A DNA stretch of 64,000 nt, from positions 1,488,001 through 1,552,000 of the forward strand of contig JAKLMB010000005.1 in assembly GCA_022813625.1 (NCBI GenBank), in the 5' to 3' direction. The DNA is from Aaosphaeria pasadenensis (lineage: Eukaryota; Ascomycota; Dothideomycetes; Pleosporales). The notes beneath the pieces were generated by a model that saw only the letters and a program-made list of their open reading frames with translations, did no database searches and was not told where the DNA came from. The translations under genes and the position numbers were made by a program. Shown here piece by piece: positions 1 through 11,184 of the stretch (within the stretch, counting starts at the first letter, position 1; each line of letters begins with the position of its first letter).

Positions 1-93
1 TGTGATACTGCCTTGAACATCCGCCTAATACAAGGACTTGACGGCCCACCAGCTTCCTGTTACCCACTCCCTGAGGATAGTTACAACAAAAAT

Positions 94-954
94 ATGGTCG
101 CTCACGCCAACGTGGATTTTGGACCATGTGACGCCTGCGAGGACGATGTCCACTGGGAGCGCGATTGCCGAACTATCGAAGAGCTGGACGCCAAAATAAA
201 ATCTCTCCTAGTCTGTATTGCGGACGTCCAGGGACCTCTACAACGCGCATTCACCGATCCCGAGAGCAAAATATTTGCGAGAATCCCATCGAAAACCTTA
301 CGTAGATACCTGGAGTCTGCAAGCATCGAATTCACATTCGGAGACATGTTTGACGACTCTCTTCAACAGGTTTGGGACTCGCTGAATCAGCTCGAGGGAA
401 TCCTTCAGCAAGACTATCCGAGAGAGGTTGTGAGCCACCTCGTGTCACACATCCACCGCATGATCGCAGACATGGAGATTCGATTGGCTTTCCTATATGA
501 AATCATGAAAGAGCTAGACAAGGATGACTTGTACGAGATGAACACCCGACGTCGCCTTACGCATCTTTGCCATGAACTCTGCAAATCAGTCGGTCTCGAC
601 GATTCCATCGAATTTCCGATCATCAATCGTATCGAACAAGAGCGCCCACACGATTGCCAAAACACGGTTGATCGATATACAGAATATGATTTTCTGCAGG
701 GTCGTCGTCGACATCAAAGAGCAAATGCTGAGAAGAACCGCGTGCGCAGAGCAGACAGAAAGGTTGGTTTAGTATCGGAATCCGTGGAAGACGCTAAAAT
801 CAATGTATCAGAAGCTCTAATGCGCCGCAATTTCAGTCGTGGTACGAAACGCCCTCCACATAATGACCACACTGGGCACAGTCCAGCAGCGAAGAGGTCG
901 CGGAGTGTGTGGGATTTATCCAAACAGTTGGAAAAGATAAGAATTGGATCTTGA
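94..954 (+). CDS. Unrecognised protein, possibly 5' partial
   Basis: A single open frame encodes 286 residues from the first ATG. The same frame stays open to the left window edge, so the protein may begin upstream, and a non-ATG codon at 13 is not needed. Near the N-terminus it has a Cys-rich patch (CDACEDDVHWERDC). The middle is acidic and probably helical. The C-terminal third is strongly basic, with a cluster (KRPPHNDH, then AAKRSRS) that could serve as a nuclear localisation signal. I do not recognise the family. It ends 186 bp before the convergent zinc-transporter gene. The frame is far longer than chance frames nearby, and this length and composition are the only support for it being a gene. 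Confidence 0.55.
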   Translation: MVAHANVDFGPCDACEDDVHWERDCRTIEELDAKIKSLLVCIADVQGPLQRAFTDPESKIFARIPSKTLRRYLESASIEFTFGDMFDDSLQQVWDSLNQLEGILQQDYPREVVSHLVSHIHRMIADMEIRLAFLYEIMKELDKDDLYEMNTRRRLTHLCHELCKSVGLDDSIEFPIINRIEQERPHDCQNTVDRYTEYDFLQGRRRHQRANAEKNRVRRADRKVGLVSESVEDAKINVSEALMRRNFSRGTKRPPHNDHTGHSPAAKRSRSVWDLSKQLEKIRIGS

Positions 955-1140
955 AGAGACGCATCTTTAGGCGAAGTCGGGAATATTTTCAAATTTGGGG
1001 TTATTTTATTCATATTACGTCTTGTTCAATAAGTTATAATACATGCAATTCATCATACTCCTTTTTTCGCCACCAACAATTCAAACTATGTAGAGTGCAT
1101 TACATCTTTCTCGACTATGCACCAGTTCATGCTTCTGTCT

Positions 1141-2586
1141 CTAACTGCAACATGTGAGCGGTTCACACAGAGTACCGCATGTCAGAGCGCATTTTCCAAC
1201 TACGCGTTCGCCGTGCTCCAAACCCCCCGGGGCAGTGGCAGGGCCTGTCTCAGTGACAGATCGCACAAGCTCAGGCTGCAGTGTCGCAGAATGAATTCCA
1301 TAGGCGTGGAGACATTCCGAGAAGGTTTGTGCTTTTTGCATAAATGTCTTCAGTGATTCCTCATCCACGACAACATGTGCAGATGCGATGGCCTTCTTCT
1401 GGTCGAGCTGCCAAACGTGGAGCTCATGGACACCCTTGACCCCCGGGAGCGATTCAAGATCATGTTTGATATCGTCAATCTTGATCCCTGGCGGTGCGGA
1501 TTGAAGCAACAGGCGGCCACTTCGTTTTGTGAGAGGTACTGCCGACAGGAGGATCATGATTGCGATCCAAGTGCTGACTGCTGGATCGGCATAGAACCGA
1601 CCTTCGGATTTCGTCAACCAGATAATGAGCGCAGCTATGATGACGCCGATGTTGTTTATCGCGTCACCCACGAGATGGATCAGGACACCAAGGATTCCAA
1701 GATCAATGCCCTGTGGCTTGAGCACAATTGTCGCATGATTGTGAGAAGCGTGATCCTCCGCGGAAGAGTGTCTTTTGAGCTCTCCGCCCTCGGATTGGAT
1801 GTCCGCTTCTTCTATGGAGTGGGAGTGGCGAGGATGGTCGGCATGGGCGTGGTCGTGGGCGTGGTCGTGTCCATGCCCGTGACTATGACCGTGGCCATGA
1901 TCGTGCTCTGAGACACTGTCAGAGCGGAAGTGTTAGGGCAGAAAAGTTAAACATACCATGGAGGAACAGTGCACTAATGATGTTCAAAGTGAGACCAATA
2001 CAGCCAACAATCAAAACAATCTTGGGTTGCTCAACTCCTACATTATGTCAGCTAATGCAAAGGTGCAACTAACTTAGTGGTAGCGGAGTCGTACTTTCGA
2101 TGGATATAAATCTTTCGATAGATTGCACAAAAATACTCAATCCAAGTGCGAGGAGGAAAGCACCATTAAAGAAAGCACCGAGTAGCTGCGCTCTGGCCCA
2201 GCCAAATGATAAATCTTGTGGCGATTCTTTCCTTTCTGTGACCTATCCAATAGTGAGTTTATATATCCTCAAGTGACTGTATTGGAAAGGATACGGCTTA
2301 CCTGCACAGCTACTAGCGCCACAATAAACCCAATGAGGTCATTCAACTACTTAAATTAGCTAAAGTGAACATAGTATTTGCCTAATTCTTCATACATAGT
2401 GAAAAGCGTCGGCTATCAATGCTAGTGACCTTGTGTAAAAGCCAGCTGACTTTCCGTCAATATCAATTCCATTTCGAGTGCAGCTTAGAATTACATACTG
2501 GAGATTTCTGCCAGAAAGAACGCAAAGGAGATGGCAATGACAGCGCGAAGGCGATTTTTCCGCGAAAGTTCAAAGTGGCGCGCCAT
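1141..2586 (-). CDS. Cation diffusion facilitator, ZRC1/COT1-type zinc transporter
   Basis: This is a CDF-family proton-coupled zinc exporter, in fungi normally on the vacuolar membrane, where it stores excess zinc. Six exons were assembled: 2499-2586, 2396-2445, 2302-2346, 2095-2242, 1957-2037 and 1141-1907, giving about 392 residues. The first transmembrane segment follows MARHFELSRKNRLRAV. TM2 carries the CDF metal-site motif (LIADAFHYLND) and TM5 the second site (HLVGDAINNIGV). Between TM4 and TM5 is a His-rich loop of alternating His-Asp and His-Gly, as in Zrc1/Cot1. The cytosolic C-terminal domain (GVHELHVWQL) is typical. The fourth intron is ambiguous: a donor at 2094 gives a 57-nt intron, while a donor 21 nt further on gives a 36-nt intron, both in frame. 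Family assignment is secure; zinc versus cobalt specificity is inferred from the His loop. Confidence 0.93.
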
Positions 2587-3861
2587 GATTGATTGCTGTT
2601 ACTCGATTTCAGAGTGAAGCAAGAGTTTGTACTGCATACAAATACAACAAAAAGCAGTCTGAAGCGTGCCTTATGAATGAATCACGGTCATGCCAGCGTA
2701 GGCCCGTTTGAGACAAAGAATGTATCGTGCGCACCAAACTCTAAATTACAATTGACCATTCGAAGGCCAGGCACCTAGCCTGATGTGCTATGTCGGGAAC
2801 TTCCATGACACTTGGAATGGCAACCCGGTGATGGAATACTGGCTATGCGCAGGGGTGGTCACGGATTTTCGATGACATACCACGTTCGCTTCTTCCATCG
2901 TGATGCGTGTTTGGGCGTAATTCCCGCAATTCACACCCAAACATTCGATAACATATCGAGAAATGTTTGCATCACACGTAATACACCGAAGTGAACGGTC
3001 TACGTAGCTTCGGCTGGCTTCCGATCGCCATGTCGCTTACCGCGTGCATAGTGGGTTTGCTTCAGGTGGCGCGCAGCAAGCTTGTAACGATATGTTATCG
3101 TTTTCCAGAGCGTTTCGAGCAAAGGTGCACTTGGTCGATCCATACAAATTATCGGGTAACTGTGATATCTCCACTTCTTCTATGCAGTCCTTATGACAGC
3201 GCGCAGCGGCTTCAATCACAAGACTAACTTAGTAGTGATACATCATAATTTGATATTGTGCAAAGCTACGCGCTAGTATATGATTGCAGAGTTGTCAACC
3301 GCTCTACCGTCAAAACCTATACTAAGTTTCCATATTAATGTCGGTGTTCATCGCGCACACTTCGTGGTCTTTCTACGACCGAAATCATCGGCTAGAATTT
3401 ACAAACGATTTATGTGTATTTTCTTCAAGCGTTGAATAATTTCAAACTCTATTGATCTTGTATACACTTGGGGACTGTTTGCTTTCATTTACTTAAGAAG
3501 AGTTTTATCAAGCCTTTGCTCCTAGCCCTGTTCCCCTTTGATAGTAATAGTAGGCTTATCCCTTCGAAGCTGTAGAACTCACAGGAATTCGGTGTATTCT
3601 CGTCATGTCGGCTCGTTCTGTCGGCTTTTTAAAGCATCTCTCCTGATCGAGCATTAATTACTGCAACTCATAGATACTTTCCTAAATTGGTTTAGCGTTT
3701 GGCGGGGACCCTTCTGTCCCGCCAGCGGCGTCCAGACCAGTCAGCCGCATCGAAAAATCTCACAGGCGGGCGGATGTTGCCTGCCCTTTCTTCCTTCAAA
3801 CACTCTTGTCGCAACCCTTGATCGCACAACCCTCTCAAATCCACAACCACCGACTAACACT
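2587..3861. other. Intergenic region with a GC hairpin
   Basis: These 1.3 kb lie between the start of the zinc transporter and the start of the small zinc-finger gene, so they contain two divergent promoters. Short open frames at 2812-2994 and 2991-3227 have no recognisable content. The only structured element seen is an imperfect inverted repeat at 3701-3723 (GGCGGGGAC, loop, GTCCCGCC). A pyrimidine-rich stretch around 3765-3850 precedes the downstream gene, as is common for fungal leaders. Confidence 0.6.
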
Positions 3862-4214
3862 ATGGGTAACGGAGCCAAGTATGCATAGGCCTTTGTGACT
3901 GTCGTTTACCAGACTAATGTTACGACTAGAGCACAGCAGAAGCGCGACCGCGCGAAGGAGAAGGGTCCTAAAGAGGCGAAGAGCCAACTGAAATCCGTAT
4001 GCAATCCCTATCTCAGAAATACGGACGATCGAAGACGCCTCCAGCTAACATATTGTTTCGCCAGAACGCCGCCGCCATGTCCATCAAGTGCAAAATATGC
4101 TTCCAGTCTTTCCAGAGCACCATCAGCCGCAAGATGCTATCGGACCACGCATCGAACAAGCACACCAAAAACTTCGAGGATTGCTTCAACGCCGACGAGG
4201 GTGTTGCCAAATAA
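3862..4214 (+). CDS. Small 4F5/SERF-like protein with zf-Met2-type finger
   Basis: Three exons (3862-3878, 3930-3996, 4065-4214) encode 77 residues. The N-terminus MGNGAKAQQKRDRAKEK is the basic 4F5/SERF-type segment. The rest contains a single CxxC...H zinc finger (KCKICFQSFQ, then SDHASNKH). This layout matches the conserved small eukaryotic family known from plant At2g23090-like proteins, whose function is poorly defined. The first exon contributes only five codons plus two bases, so the gene is easily missed. Frame is preserved across both junctions, with donors GTATGC in both cases. The introns contain in-frame stops, which supports splicing. Family call is firm; no biochemical role can be inferred. 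Confidence 0.88.
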
Positions 4215-4867
4215 GTGCTTCACCTCACTCATTGATAACGGATCAACGATACAATCAGCATGGTGGAGTTTGAGCGATTTTTGAGATACCAACGTTTGCG
4301 CCTGAGGCAAAACAAGAGCGTAACAAGTACTAGGGCGCGGATCTATCTGCCTGACGTAAAGAAATGAATTTCAACGAACGAGAGAAATGCCTTATTCTTC
4401 TTGATGTCACAAACGCCCCCATCAGTTACCTCCTGTTGTAAACTACCACTTGATCGGCGTTCCCTATTCCCTAATCGCTTGCATTGATCAAAGAATGTTG
4501 GGTTCAAGCGAACGGCGTGAAGACATGAATGTTCGGTGACTTATTTGTTCTACACCATGCAATTTTCTACTTTTGGTATTGCTGTGGCTGTGGCTACGAC
4601 TGTTCCTGTCCTCGCCCAATTGACATGCTCCCATGAAATATCCATCAATACAATCTTGGGGAGTCTGGCCCAAAACATATTGACCGCCCTCATGTCCGCT
4701 ATATTCTGCCTGCAGAAACCCCACCACCACCTACTAGCTGCTCCCTTAGTCAATGGCATCCATTGCATCAGCGCAACCCGGAATTCCGCAAAACAAAACA
4801 TTTTGCATATTTAAGAAGACTATCTATCACGCGAAAAGATAATACCAGCATACTTGAGTCTCCTGCA

Positions 4868-6117
4868 ATGACTTCGGAAATTCACAAATACGGTACAGAC
4901 GATGGATGGCACGGTGTTATTGAAGAGGGCGGAGAGTTTCCGCCCGAGAAAGACAGATACCATCTGTACATAGGTAGGTATCACATCTTGTTGTTTCGCC
5001 AAATGTCGGATTTGTGAATGACTTCTACCCATATTTCTCGCGCTATAGTCTTGTCATATATGAAAACTACAGGAATTAACAAGATCAAAAGGTCTATTCT
5101 GCCCATTCGCTCACCGTGCCAATCTTGTTCGCCATATCAAACAGCTTACAGACATTATCTCTCTTTCAGTAGTAAAGCCGTATCCCAAAGGTAAGGATGG
5201 ATGGCCTGGATGGCAGTTTCCAGCTACAGATGACGAATACCCTAATGCAACGGTTGATCATCTGTTCGGAAGTAAATACCTCCACGAAGTCTACTTCAAA
5301 GACGACAAAGACTACAAAGGACGGTACAGCGTTCCGTTGCTATGGGACAAGAAGGCAGGACGGATCGTGAACAATGTGTGTACTCACAAGCTGAAGCCCC
5401 TCCATATTTCGCATTTAACATAGATCAGGAATCAGCTGAGCTTCTTCGATGGCTACCAACCGCGTTCAACTCTATACTCCCGCCTGAGATAGCGAAAATA
5501 GATCTCTATCCCTCATCTCTGCGCTCTGAGATTGATGCTCTCACACCGGGCTTACAGTCCGATATCAACTCTGGCGTGTACAAGGCTGGGTTTGCTACCA
5601 CCCAGGAAGGATACGAGAAAGGAGTGGTGTCGCTCTTTGCTGCTCTGAACAAGCTTGAAGCCCTGCTTCACAAGAATGGAGGCCCTTACGTTCTGGGCTC
5701 AACGTTCACAGAACTTGACATCAGAGTGTATGCAACCATCATTCGCTTCGATACGGTCTACGTTCAACACTTCAAGACAAATCTGGGTACCATACGCCAC
5801 GATTATCCCGTGCTGAACAATTGGTTAAAGAACCTCTACTGGAATGTGAAGGGGTTTAAGGAGAGCACTGATTTCAAGCACATCAAAGAGAATGTAAGTC
5901 AACTCTGATTAAGTTTGATGAATTAATGAGTTCCAAGATTCAAAATTGTTGATGGCACGCACAGTATACAAAGAGTCATTTCGATATCAATCCACTTGCA
6001 ATCACACCTCTAGGCCCATATCCTGAGGTCGAAGAAGGCTATGAAGAGAATTGGAGTACGCTGAGGGCCGGTAGGGTGAAGCATCCTCTAGTATTGGATA
6101 CCGAAAGCAAGCTGTGA
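4868..6117 (+). CDS. Glutathionyl-hydroquinone reductase (ECM4/GTO family)
   Basis: Four exons (4868-4973, 5092-5375, 5429-5893, 5965-6117) give 335 residues. The protein has a GST fold of the Xi/omega-like class. The thioredoxin-like half carries the catalytic Cys in LFCPFAHR, directly after the first junction. It is followed by conserved WPGWQFP, the Tyr-rich VYFKDD and VPLLWDKK segments, and VNNES. The all-helical C-terminal half contains the family signature VLGSTFTELDIRVYATIIRF and DYPVLNNWLKNLYW. Enzymes of this family reduce glutathionyl-(hydro)quinones using glutathione and are cytosolic. Length matches yeast Ecm4 homologues (about 330-370). The upstream small frames at 4536-4814 are unrelated. 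Assignment is strong; the natural quinone substrate is unknown. Confidence 0.93.
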
Positions 6118-6725
6118 AAGAGTCCGGAGAATGAATGGGTTTGCATAGAGCGCTTCTGATACTCGCTACGCTCCATAGTAAATAGTAAACCATCATCCAC
6201 AAAAACGATGCCCAGTACAATATTTTTGATTTAGGAAGATAAGAGGTTGTGTTTGGCGCTGGTAGGTTTCTCGGCTATTTCACCGCGAAGATATCTTCAC
6301 TACTCAAAGGGTGCCTCAGAAACGTTTCAATTTCAGCATTAAGGCTTTCGCAGCACCTGAATTGTTAGTACATAAGATCTTCTCCCTCATGTGTCAGACC
6401 AGTAATTATTCGCTGGTAGGCATCTTTTGAAGTATCATTGGCTGGCCAGAGTAAGAGTCGCCACCTTCACCAATAAAGGCACGTAACCACTATAGGTAAT
6501 AATTGCAAACGAGTTACAGTACTCAAAACAAACAAAAGTGAGAGTCAAGGCCGCCAGGCAACGATATAGAGTTTGTCGTCAGGTGATTAGATCCCTTTTA
6601 ACTTCACTTTCTCTCACTGTTGACTATTTAAGCACTCTCAATCGGTCCCCTCTCTAATCAACTTTACCTACTTTACCTCCCGCAAACCTATTCCAACGAC
6701 TAAGCACTCAACCTCTTACAACGCC
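6118..6725. other. Intergenic spacer and BTB gene promoter
   Basis: No gene is seen here. The last 150 bases before 6726 are CT-rich with repeated short pyrimidine runs, a usual feature of transcription start regions in filamentous ascomycetes. Confidence 0.5.
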
Positions 6726-8113
6726 ATGAATCAACCAGAAGACGTTGAGGTCGTCCTCACCCACGATCGCCGCTTCAAGTTCCACGCGAGCGTCCTCGCG
6801 CGCAACTCTCCCCTCCTAGCGGGCATGCTTACAGAGCTAAAAGCTGCCCGCCTTTCCAAAAAGGCAAAAGACGCTGGGATCAAGGTACGCTGGATGATAA
6901 AGCTTTCTCATCCACCCCATGGCGACGATCCTGGTGAGCTACAATCGGTGGTAAGTGAAATAGTGACGATTTTGCCCAATTGTGGCACGCTTTAATGCGG
7001 TACCCAAAGGAACTCGATACCATGGGCGTGCCCTTGGAGCCTCTTCGACCTCTTATCATTAACGAGAATGGCCGCATTCCGACGTTGGCGCTTGACTACT
7101 ACGAAGCCATTTTCAATGCGTTCTACAACAGAGAAATCCCTCTGAGGGAAGACGACATGACGACCGTTCTCCATGACGTTGTTGAGATTCTCAAGTTTGC
7201 GGAATACCTCGACTGTACGGCTGTCATTCGAAAGCCTATCGACGTCGCTCTCATAAAGCATGGGCAGGAACTTTTTCGCTCTATCCAGTCGCGTCCTTGG
7301 GCGTGGGTCGACCTCGCAATCCGCATTCGATCAGAAACCATCTTCAAAGAAGCGATAATACATCTTGTCGGAAATTGGAAGAGGGTGAAAGACAACGGCT
7401 CGGCAATGAGGATGCTGCAAGGTGGCTCGAAAGAGGTCTTTACGCTCTGCGAAAGGCTCCATCAAGATATGGCAGCCAAAGGCAAAAAGCTCGAACTTGA
7501 GGTTGCGACAATTTATCCGGGCGGTATGACACGACCTACTAAAGACGTGCCGATCAAACGAGAGGAATATGCGAAGGACATCTTAGTCTGGATGGCGCTC
7601 AGTTTCTTCCGCCATTGGTTTAGCCAGCGGATCATCTCAGAAAAGGGTTCAACAAATGTTGACGGTGGCTACGGGCTATATACCCAACTACAAAAGGCCG
7701 GTAACGCCTACATGGATAGGACTATCCTCAACCAATTTCACAGCAACGTTCCGATGACCAAGAAGGCCATGAACGTCCTGGAGAACCACCTTCTTGAGAT
7801 CAAGGCATGTATCAAGCAGGTTGTTGATAAGCATGATATCCTCAAAATCTACTGCCAATTGGACACCAAGCAATTTGAGGTAAACTACCTGACGGGCGTG
7901 GATGTCCGGAAGGAGGATTTCCCATGGTACGCTGAGGAGCTACAAGAAAGGCCGACGGGCAAAAGGAAGCGCAGTCAGTCAGAGGGACCAGCGGAAAAGA
8001 CCGAGAGCGAACAGCCCAGCGAGCCTAATGGCCAGGCTGACGATGAGAAGGAAGACGAGAGTACTGGCTCACATGATGAGGAGGATGGGCATAGACACAA
8101 GAGAAAGCTCTAG
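6726..8113 (+). CDS. BTB/POZ domain protein
   Basis: Two exons (6726-6950, 7010-8113) encode 442 residues. The N-terminus (DVEVVLTHDRRFKFHASVLA, then NSPLLAGML) is the start of a BTB/POZ fold, which in fungi mediates dimerisation or cullin-3 adaptor functions. The domain is completed after the intron by YYEAIFNAFYNREIPL and VVEILKFAEYLDC. The middle is helical without a recognisable second domain. The C-terminal 60 residues are highly charged and low complexity (KRKRSQSEG, then Glu/Asp-rich), with a possible nuclear localisation signal. Such lone-BTB proteins are numerous and variable in Pezizomycotina. I cannot name a partner. The splice restores the frame exactly and removes an in-frame stop. 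Confidence 0.85.
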
Positions 8114-8440
8114 TGTCCACCTTTGCACGGGGTCGCGAAGGCCGCCCGGCTCTTTCATGCGATACCTCGATGGGCTTCTTGTAATACGGCGTGGCACATT
8201 CAAGGATATTTCGAATAGCTAAATAGAGGAGCTTGAAGCAATATTGGCTAAATGTGATTCATTCAGCTGATAAGGAAAAGTTTGTGTACATGGCTTTTAT
8301 GCCTATTCTTGGACTTTAATCTCAAGATATAATTTCGAATGTCCCATATTTGGTGTTTTCCTCTATGGTTCGCTGACCATGGCGATTTTGCCTCCGAGCC
8401 CTCCAAAATGTTGTTGCATCATATCTCCCTTGCAGCGCGC
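8114..8440. other. Convergent 3' region
   Basis: This is the short spacer between the 3' ends of the BTB gene (plus) and the complex I subunit gene (minus). It should contain both polyadenylation signals. No gene was seen. Confidence 0.5.
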
Positions 8441-8812
8441 TTAATCATCGAAACCCTCTGGCCTCGGTCGTGGTCCTTTGGGAACTGTCTGCTGTTAGCA
8501 AAAATCCACGGAAACTTCCTTTGACAACACGTTTCGCCCGGCAAGTCGTAGTAATAACTCTGGATTCCAATCGCTCTATCTTTCTCGCGAAGAAAGACTA
8601 AGTGGGCAAGGTTCGCACGTACTCGGATATGTCAAAGGAATCTTCGCTATCTGCTCTTCTCCAAGGTACCTCCGGATCGGGGGAACGGTAACGACCATGA
8701 CGGGTCCGATGCAGCCGACGATGATGGAGTAGAAGTACGCAGGCTTGTTGACGGAGGCCCATTTGAGGTATCGGAGAGGGCCGTTCCAGAAGAGGGGGCT
8801 TGCGGCGGACAT
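8441..8812 (-). CDS. NADH:ubiquinone oxidoreductase 9.5 kDa subunit
   Basis: Two exons (8623-8812, 8441-8484) encode 77 residues. The N-terminus MSAASPLFWNGPLRYLKWA is nearly the form known for the fungal complex I 9.5 kDa accessory subunit (nuo9.5, NDUFA3-like). It is followed by one hydrophobic segment (FYSIIVGCIGPVMVVTVPP). The unspliced frame runs into unrelated residues after LTYP. Splicing a 138-nt intron gives IPKGPRPRPEGFDD at the C-terminus, in keeping with the family. The product is a single-pass protein of the inner mitochondrial membrane and a structural subunit of respiratory complex I. It is divergent from the WBP1 gene across a 300-bp shared promoter. Confidence 0.92.
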
Positions 8813-9112
8813 TGTGATCTGTGGTAGACTTCAGCGACGTTGTTGGAGCGGTAATATGTCGATTATAATCTGACCGGATGTGATTGGTACGGTGCGACAG
8901 CACAAGACGAGCGTGGTGTGCCTCAATGCAAGTCTGGAATTGGTGACGGGCATGGGATGAGGTTGTCCAGCTTAGCTTTCCCGCCCTGCAAGTCGGAGGT
9001 TGCGGTTTCTCCGCGCCGATCAAGATGCGGCTACGTCTCCAATTGAGCTCTCCCGCGCCGCGCAATCGTCCAAGAGCTCTAGCAACTCCACCAACGTTGC
9101 AATTATTTGACA
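8813..9112. promoter_or_regulatory. Bidirectional promoter, complex I subunit / WBP1
   Basis: Three hundred bases separate the divergent start codons of two housekeeping genes. The stretch is moderately GC-rich and contains a CCAAT-type box on the minus strand near 8883 (ATTGG on the plus strand) and CT-rich tracts. No TATA box was seen. Assignment as a shared promoter rests on geometry only. Confidence 0.5.
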
Positions 9113-10784
9113 ATGCGGTGGTTATTTTCTTTCGTCCTGGCGACGCTGCTAGCAGCGGTCCATGCCGTAAGCTATACTGGCAGTAGATTGTTGGTTGTAT
9201 TGGAGGATGCGGCAGAGAAGGAGAAGTATGGAGTATTCTTGGGAGACTTAGAGAGTAAGTGGAATCTATTATGATATGATTTTATTGATATTTGAAACGG
9301 CATTGGAGCGCTTGACGGGTTACAACTCTTCAGGCCATTTGGTATTGATGTCAAGTTTCAATTGAGAACGTTGCTAGCTTCCATACTTCAATAGGTTTCT
9401 GAAGCTTACATTCAGGATCCGGCTCCCAATCGTTTATGAAATTGCATCTGGAGTTGATCGTGCTAACGCATTGCTCTCATAGGCCGCGGCTACCATATCA
9501 CGACAGAATCGCCCAAGTCCGATAAGCTCTCTTTGTTCAAGCATGGCGAACGAGCATACGATCATGTCCTCCTCCTCCCCTCCAAGGCGAAAGGCCTTGG
9601 GCCCGCTCTGACCGCGAACCTTCTACTCGAATTCATGAAGAAGGAAGGAAACATTCTACTTGCATTGTCCAGCGAGAATGGGACCCCATCATCCGTCAAT
9701 TCGCTACTCCTCGAGTTGGACATCCATATTCCGTCAGACAAGGGTGCCGTTGTTGTGGACCATTTCAACTACGACTCTACTTCTGCGGCGGAGAAGCACG
9801 ACGTTCTTCTTTTGCCATTCCCTAAAGCACTTCGACCGGATGTCAAGAACTACTTCGGCGGCGAAGGTGTCATCGCTGTACCAAGGGCCGTTGGACAGGT
9901 CCTTGGAAATGATTCGCCGCTCCTCGCACCTGTCCTCCGAGCTCCAAGCACGGCTTACAGCTACAACCCCAAGGATGAATCCGATATCGTGGAGGATCCT
10001 TTTGCTGTTGGTGCCCAACTCAACCTGGTCTCCGTCCTCCAGGCCCATAACTCTGCACGACTGGCCGTTCTAGGTTCCGCTGAGGTACTTCAGAATGCCT
10101 GGTTCGCCGAGAAAGCTACTCTTAACGGCCAGGCTGTCAAGACTGCCAACCGCGATTTCTCGGAGAAGCTTACAAGTTGGACATTCAAGGAGACTGGTGT
10201 CTTGAAGGTTGGCAAGCTTTTGCACTACCAGGACGAGGGTGTAAGCAAGAAGCTCAACACCTCTGGCGCCCTTCCTGAGAACAACCCTCAGATCTACCGC
10301 ATCAAGAGCGATGTCGTAAGTTGAACCACGTCCTCCGCACTTTCCCTCTTTCTAACATGCACAGGCCTTCCAAGTCGAACTCTCCGAGTACTCAAAGACT
10401 CATCTTGTTCCTTTCGTACCTGCTGACTCGGATGTGGTTCAGCTGGAGTTCTCCATGCTCTCACCTTTCCATCGTTTGAATCTCACACCAATCTCCAAGA
10501 CCGCCAACGCTACCATCTTCGGCGTCTCCTTCAAGACCCCCGATCAGCACGGTATCTTCAACTTCCGCGTCAACTACCGCCGCCCATTCCTCACCAACAT
10601 CGAGGAGAAGAGGCAGGTCACCGTGCGCCACTTCGCACACGACGAGTGGCCCCGCAGCTGGCAGATCAGCGGTGCCTGGGTGTGGATCGGTGGCATCTGG
10701 GTCACTGTCTTCGGCTGGTTGGCCTTCGTCGCCGTCTGGCTCTGGAGTGCGCCTGCGGAGAAGACCGTGAAGAAGACGCAGTAG
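9113..10784 (+). CDS. WBP1: Oligosaccharyltransferase 48 kDa subunit WBP1/OST48
   Basis: Three exons (9113-9254, 9483-10315, 10365-10784) encode 464 residues. This is the non-catalytic OST48/WBP1 subunit of the ER oligosaccharyltransferase, which transfers glycans from dolichol diphosphate to Asn. Visible features are a signal peptide (MRWLFSFVLATLLAAVHA), the family start SRLLVVLED, and the glycan-binding-like region LVSAxx-equivalent LLALSSENGTPSS with DHFNYD. A C-terminal transmembrane segment (WVTVFGWLAFVAVW) is followed by a lysine-rich tail (EKTVKKTQ), which carries the KKxx-like ER-retention arrangement. The first intron (228 nt) is long for this window but directly joins LGDLES to RGYHITTES, as expected for the family. 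Length agrees with yeast Wbp1 (430). Confidence 0.95.
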
Positions 10785-11184
10785 AAGGGAAACGAGATGG
10801 AAATGTATCAACAATCTGGAGTTGGGCTTGATTTGAAAGAATCCAAATACCGAACATTCACCACCTGTGAATTGGGGTGACGAGGAGGCGAACTTTAGCG
10901 GAAAGCCCAGGTTCGCGTGGAAAGACGAATGAAAGTCAAATTTAGGCACGATCCTCACAAAACTATTTAGCTAAGAAAAAGATTATATCACGCATTTTGA
11001 GCGATGCAGAATCATTGTGTAGAAGAACGGATTGGTTTCTTAATTTAGCTATTAAAAGGAAATAGGATACATGCTGTTATGTCAGGATAGGGGTATATAT
11101 GTGCGAAATCTACGTCTTGGTCTATGGTTTCTTATGTGCATGTGAGCTAAATGAGTAGAAAACCGATCCGTCGAAAGATGCCCT

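Noticed and set aside
1375..1911. 178-codon plus-strand frame
   Set aside because: It is the antisense shadow of the His-rich loop and C-terminal half of the zinc transporter.
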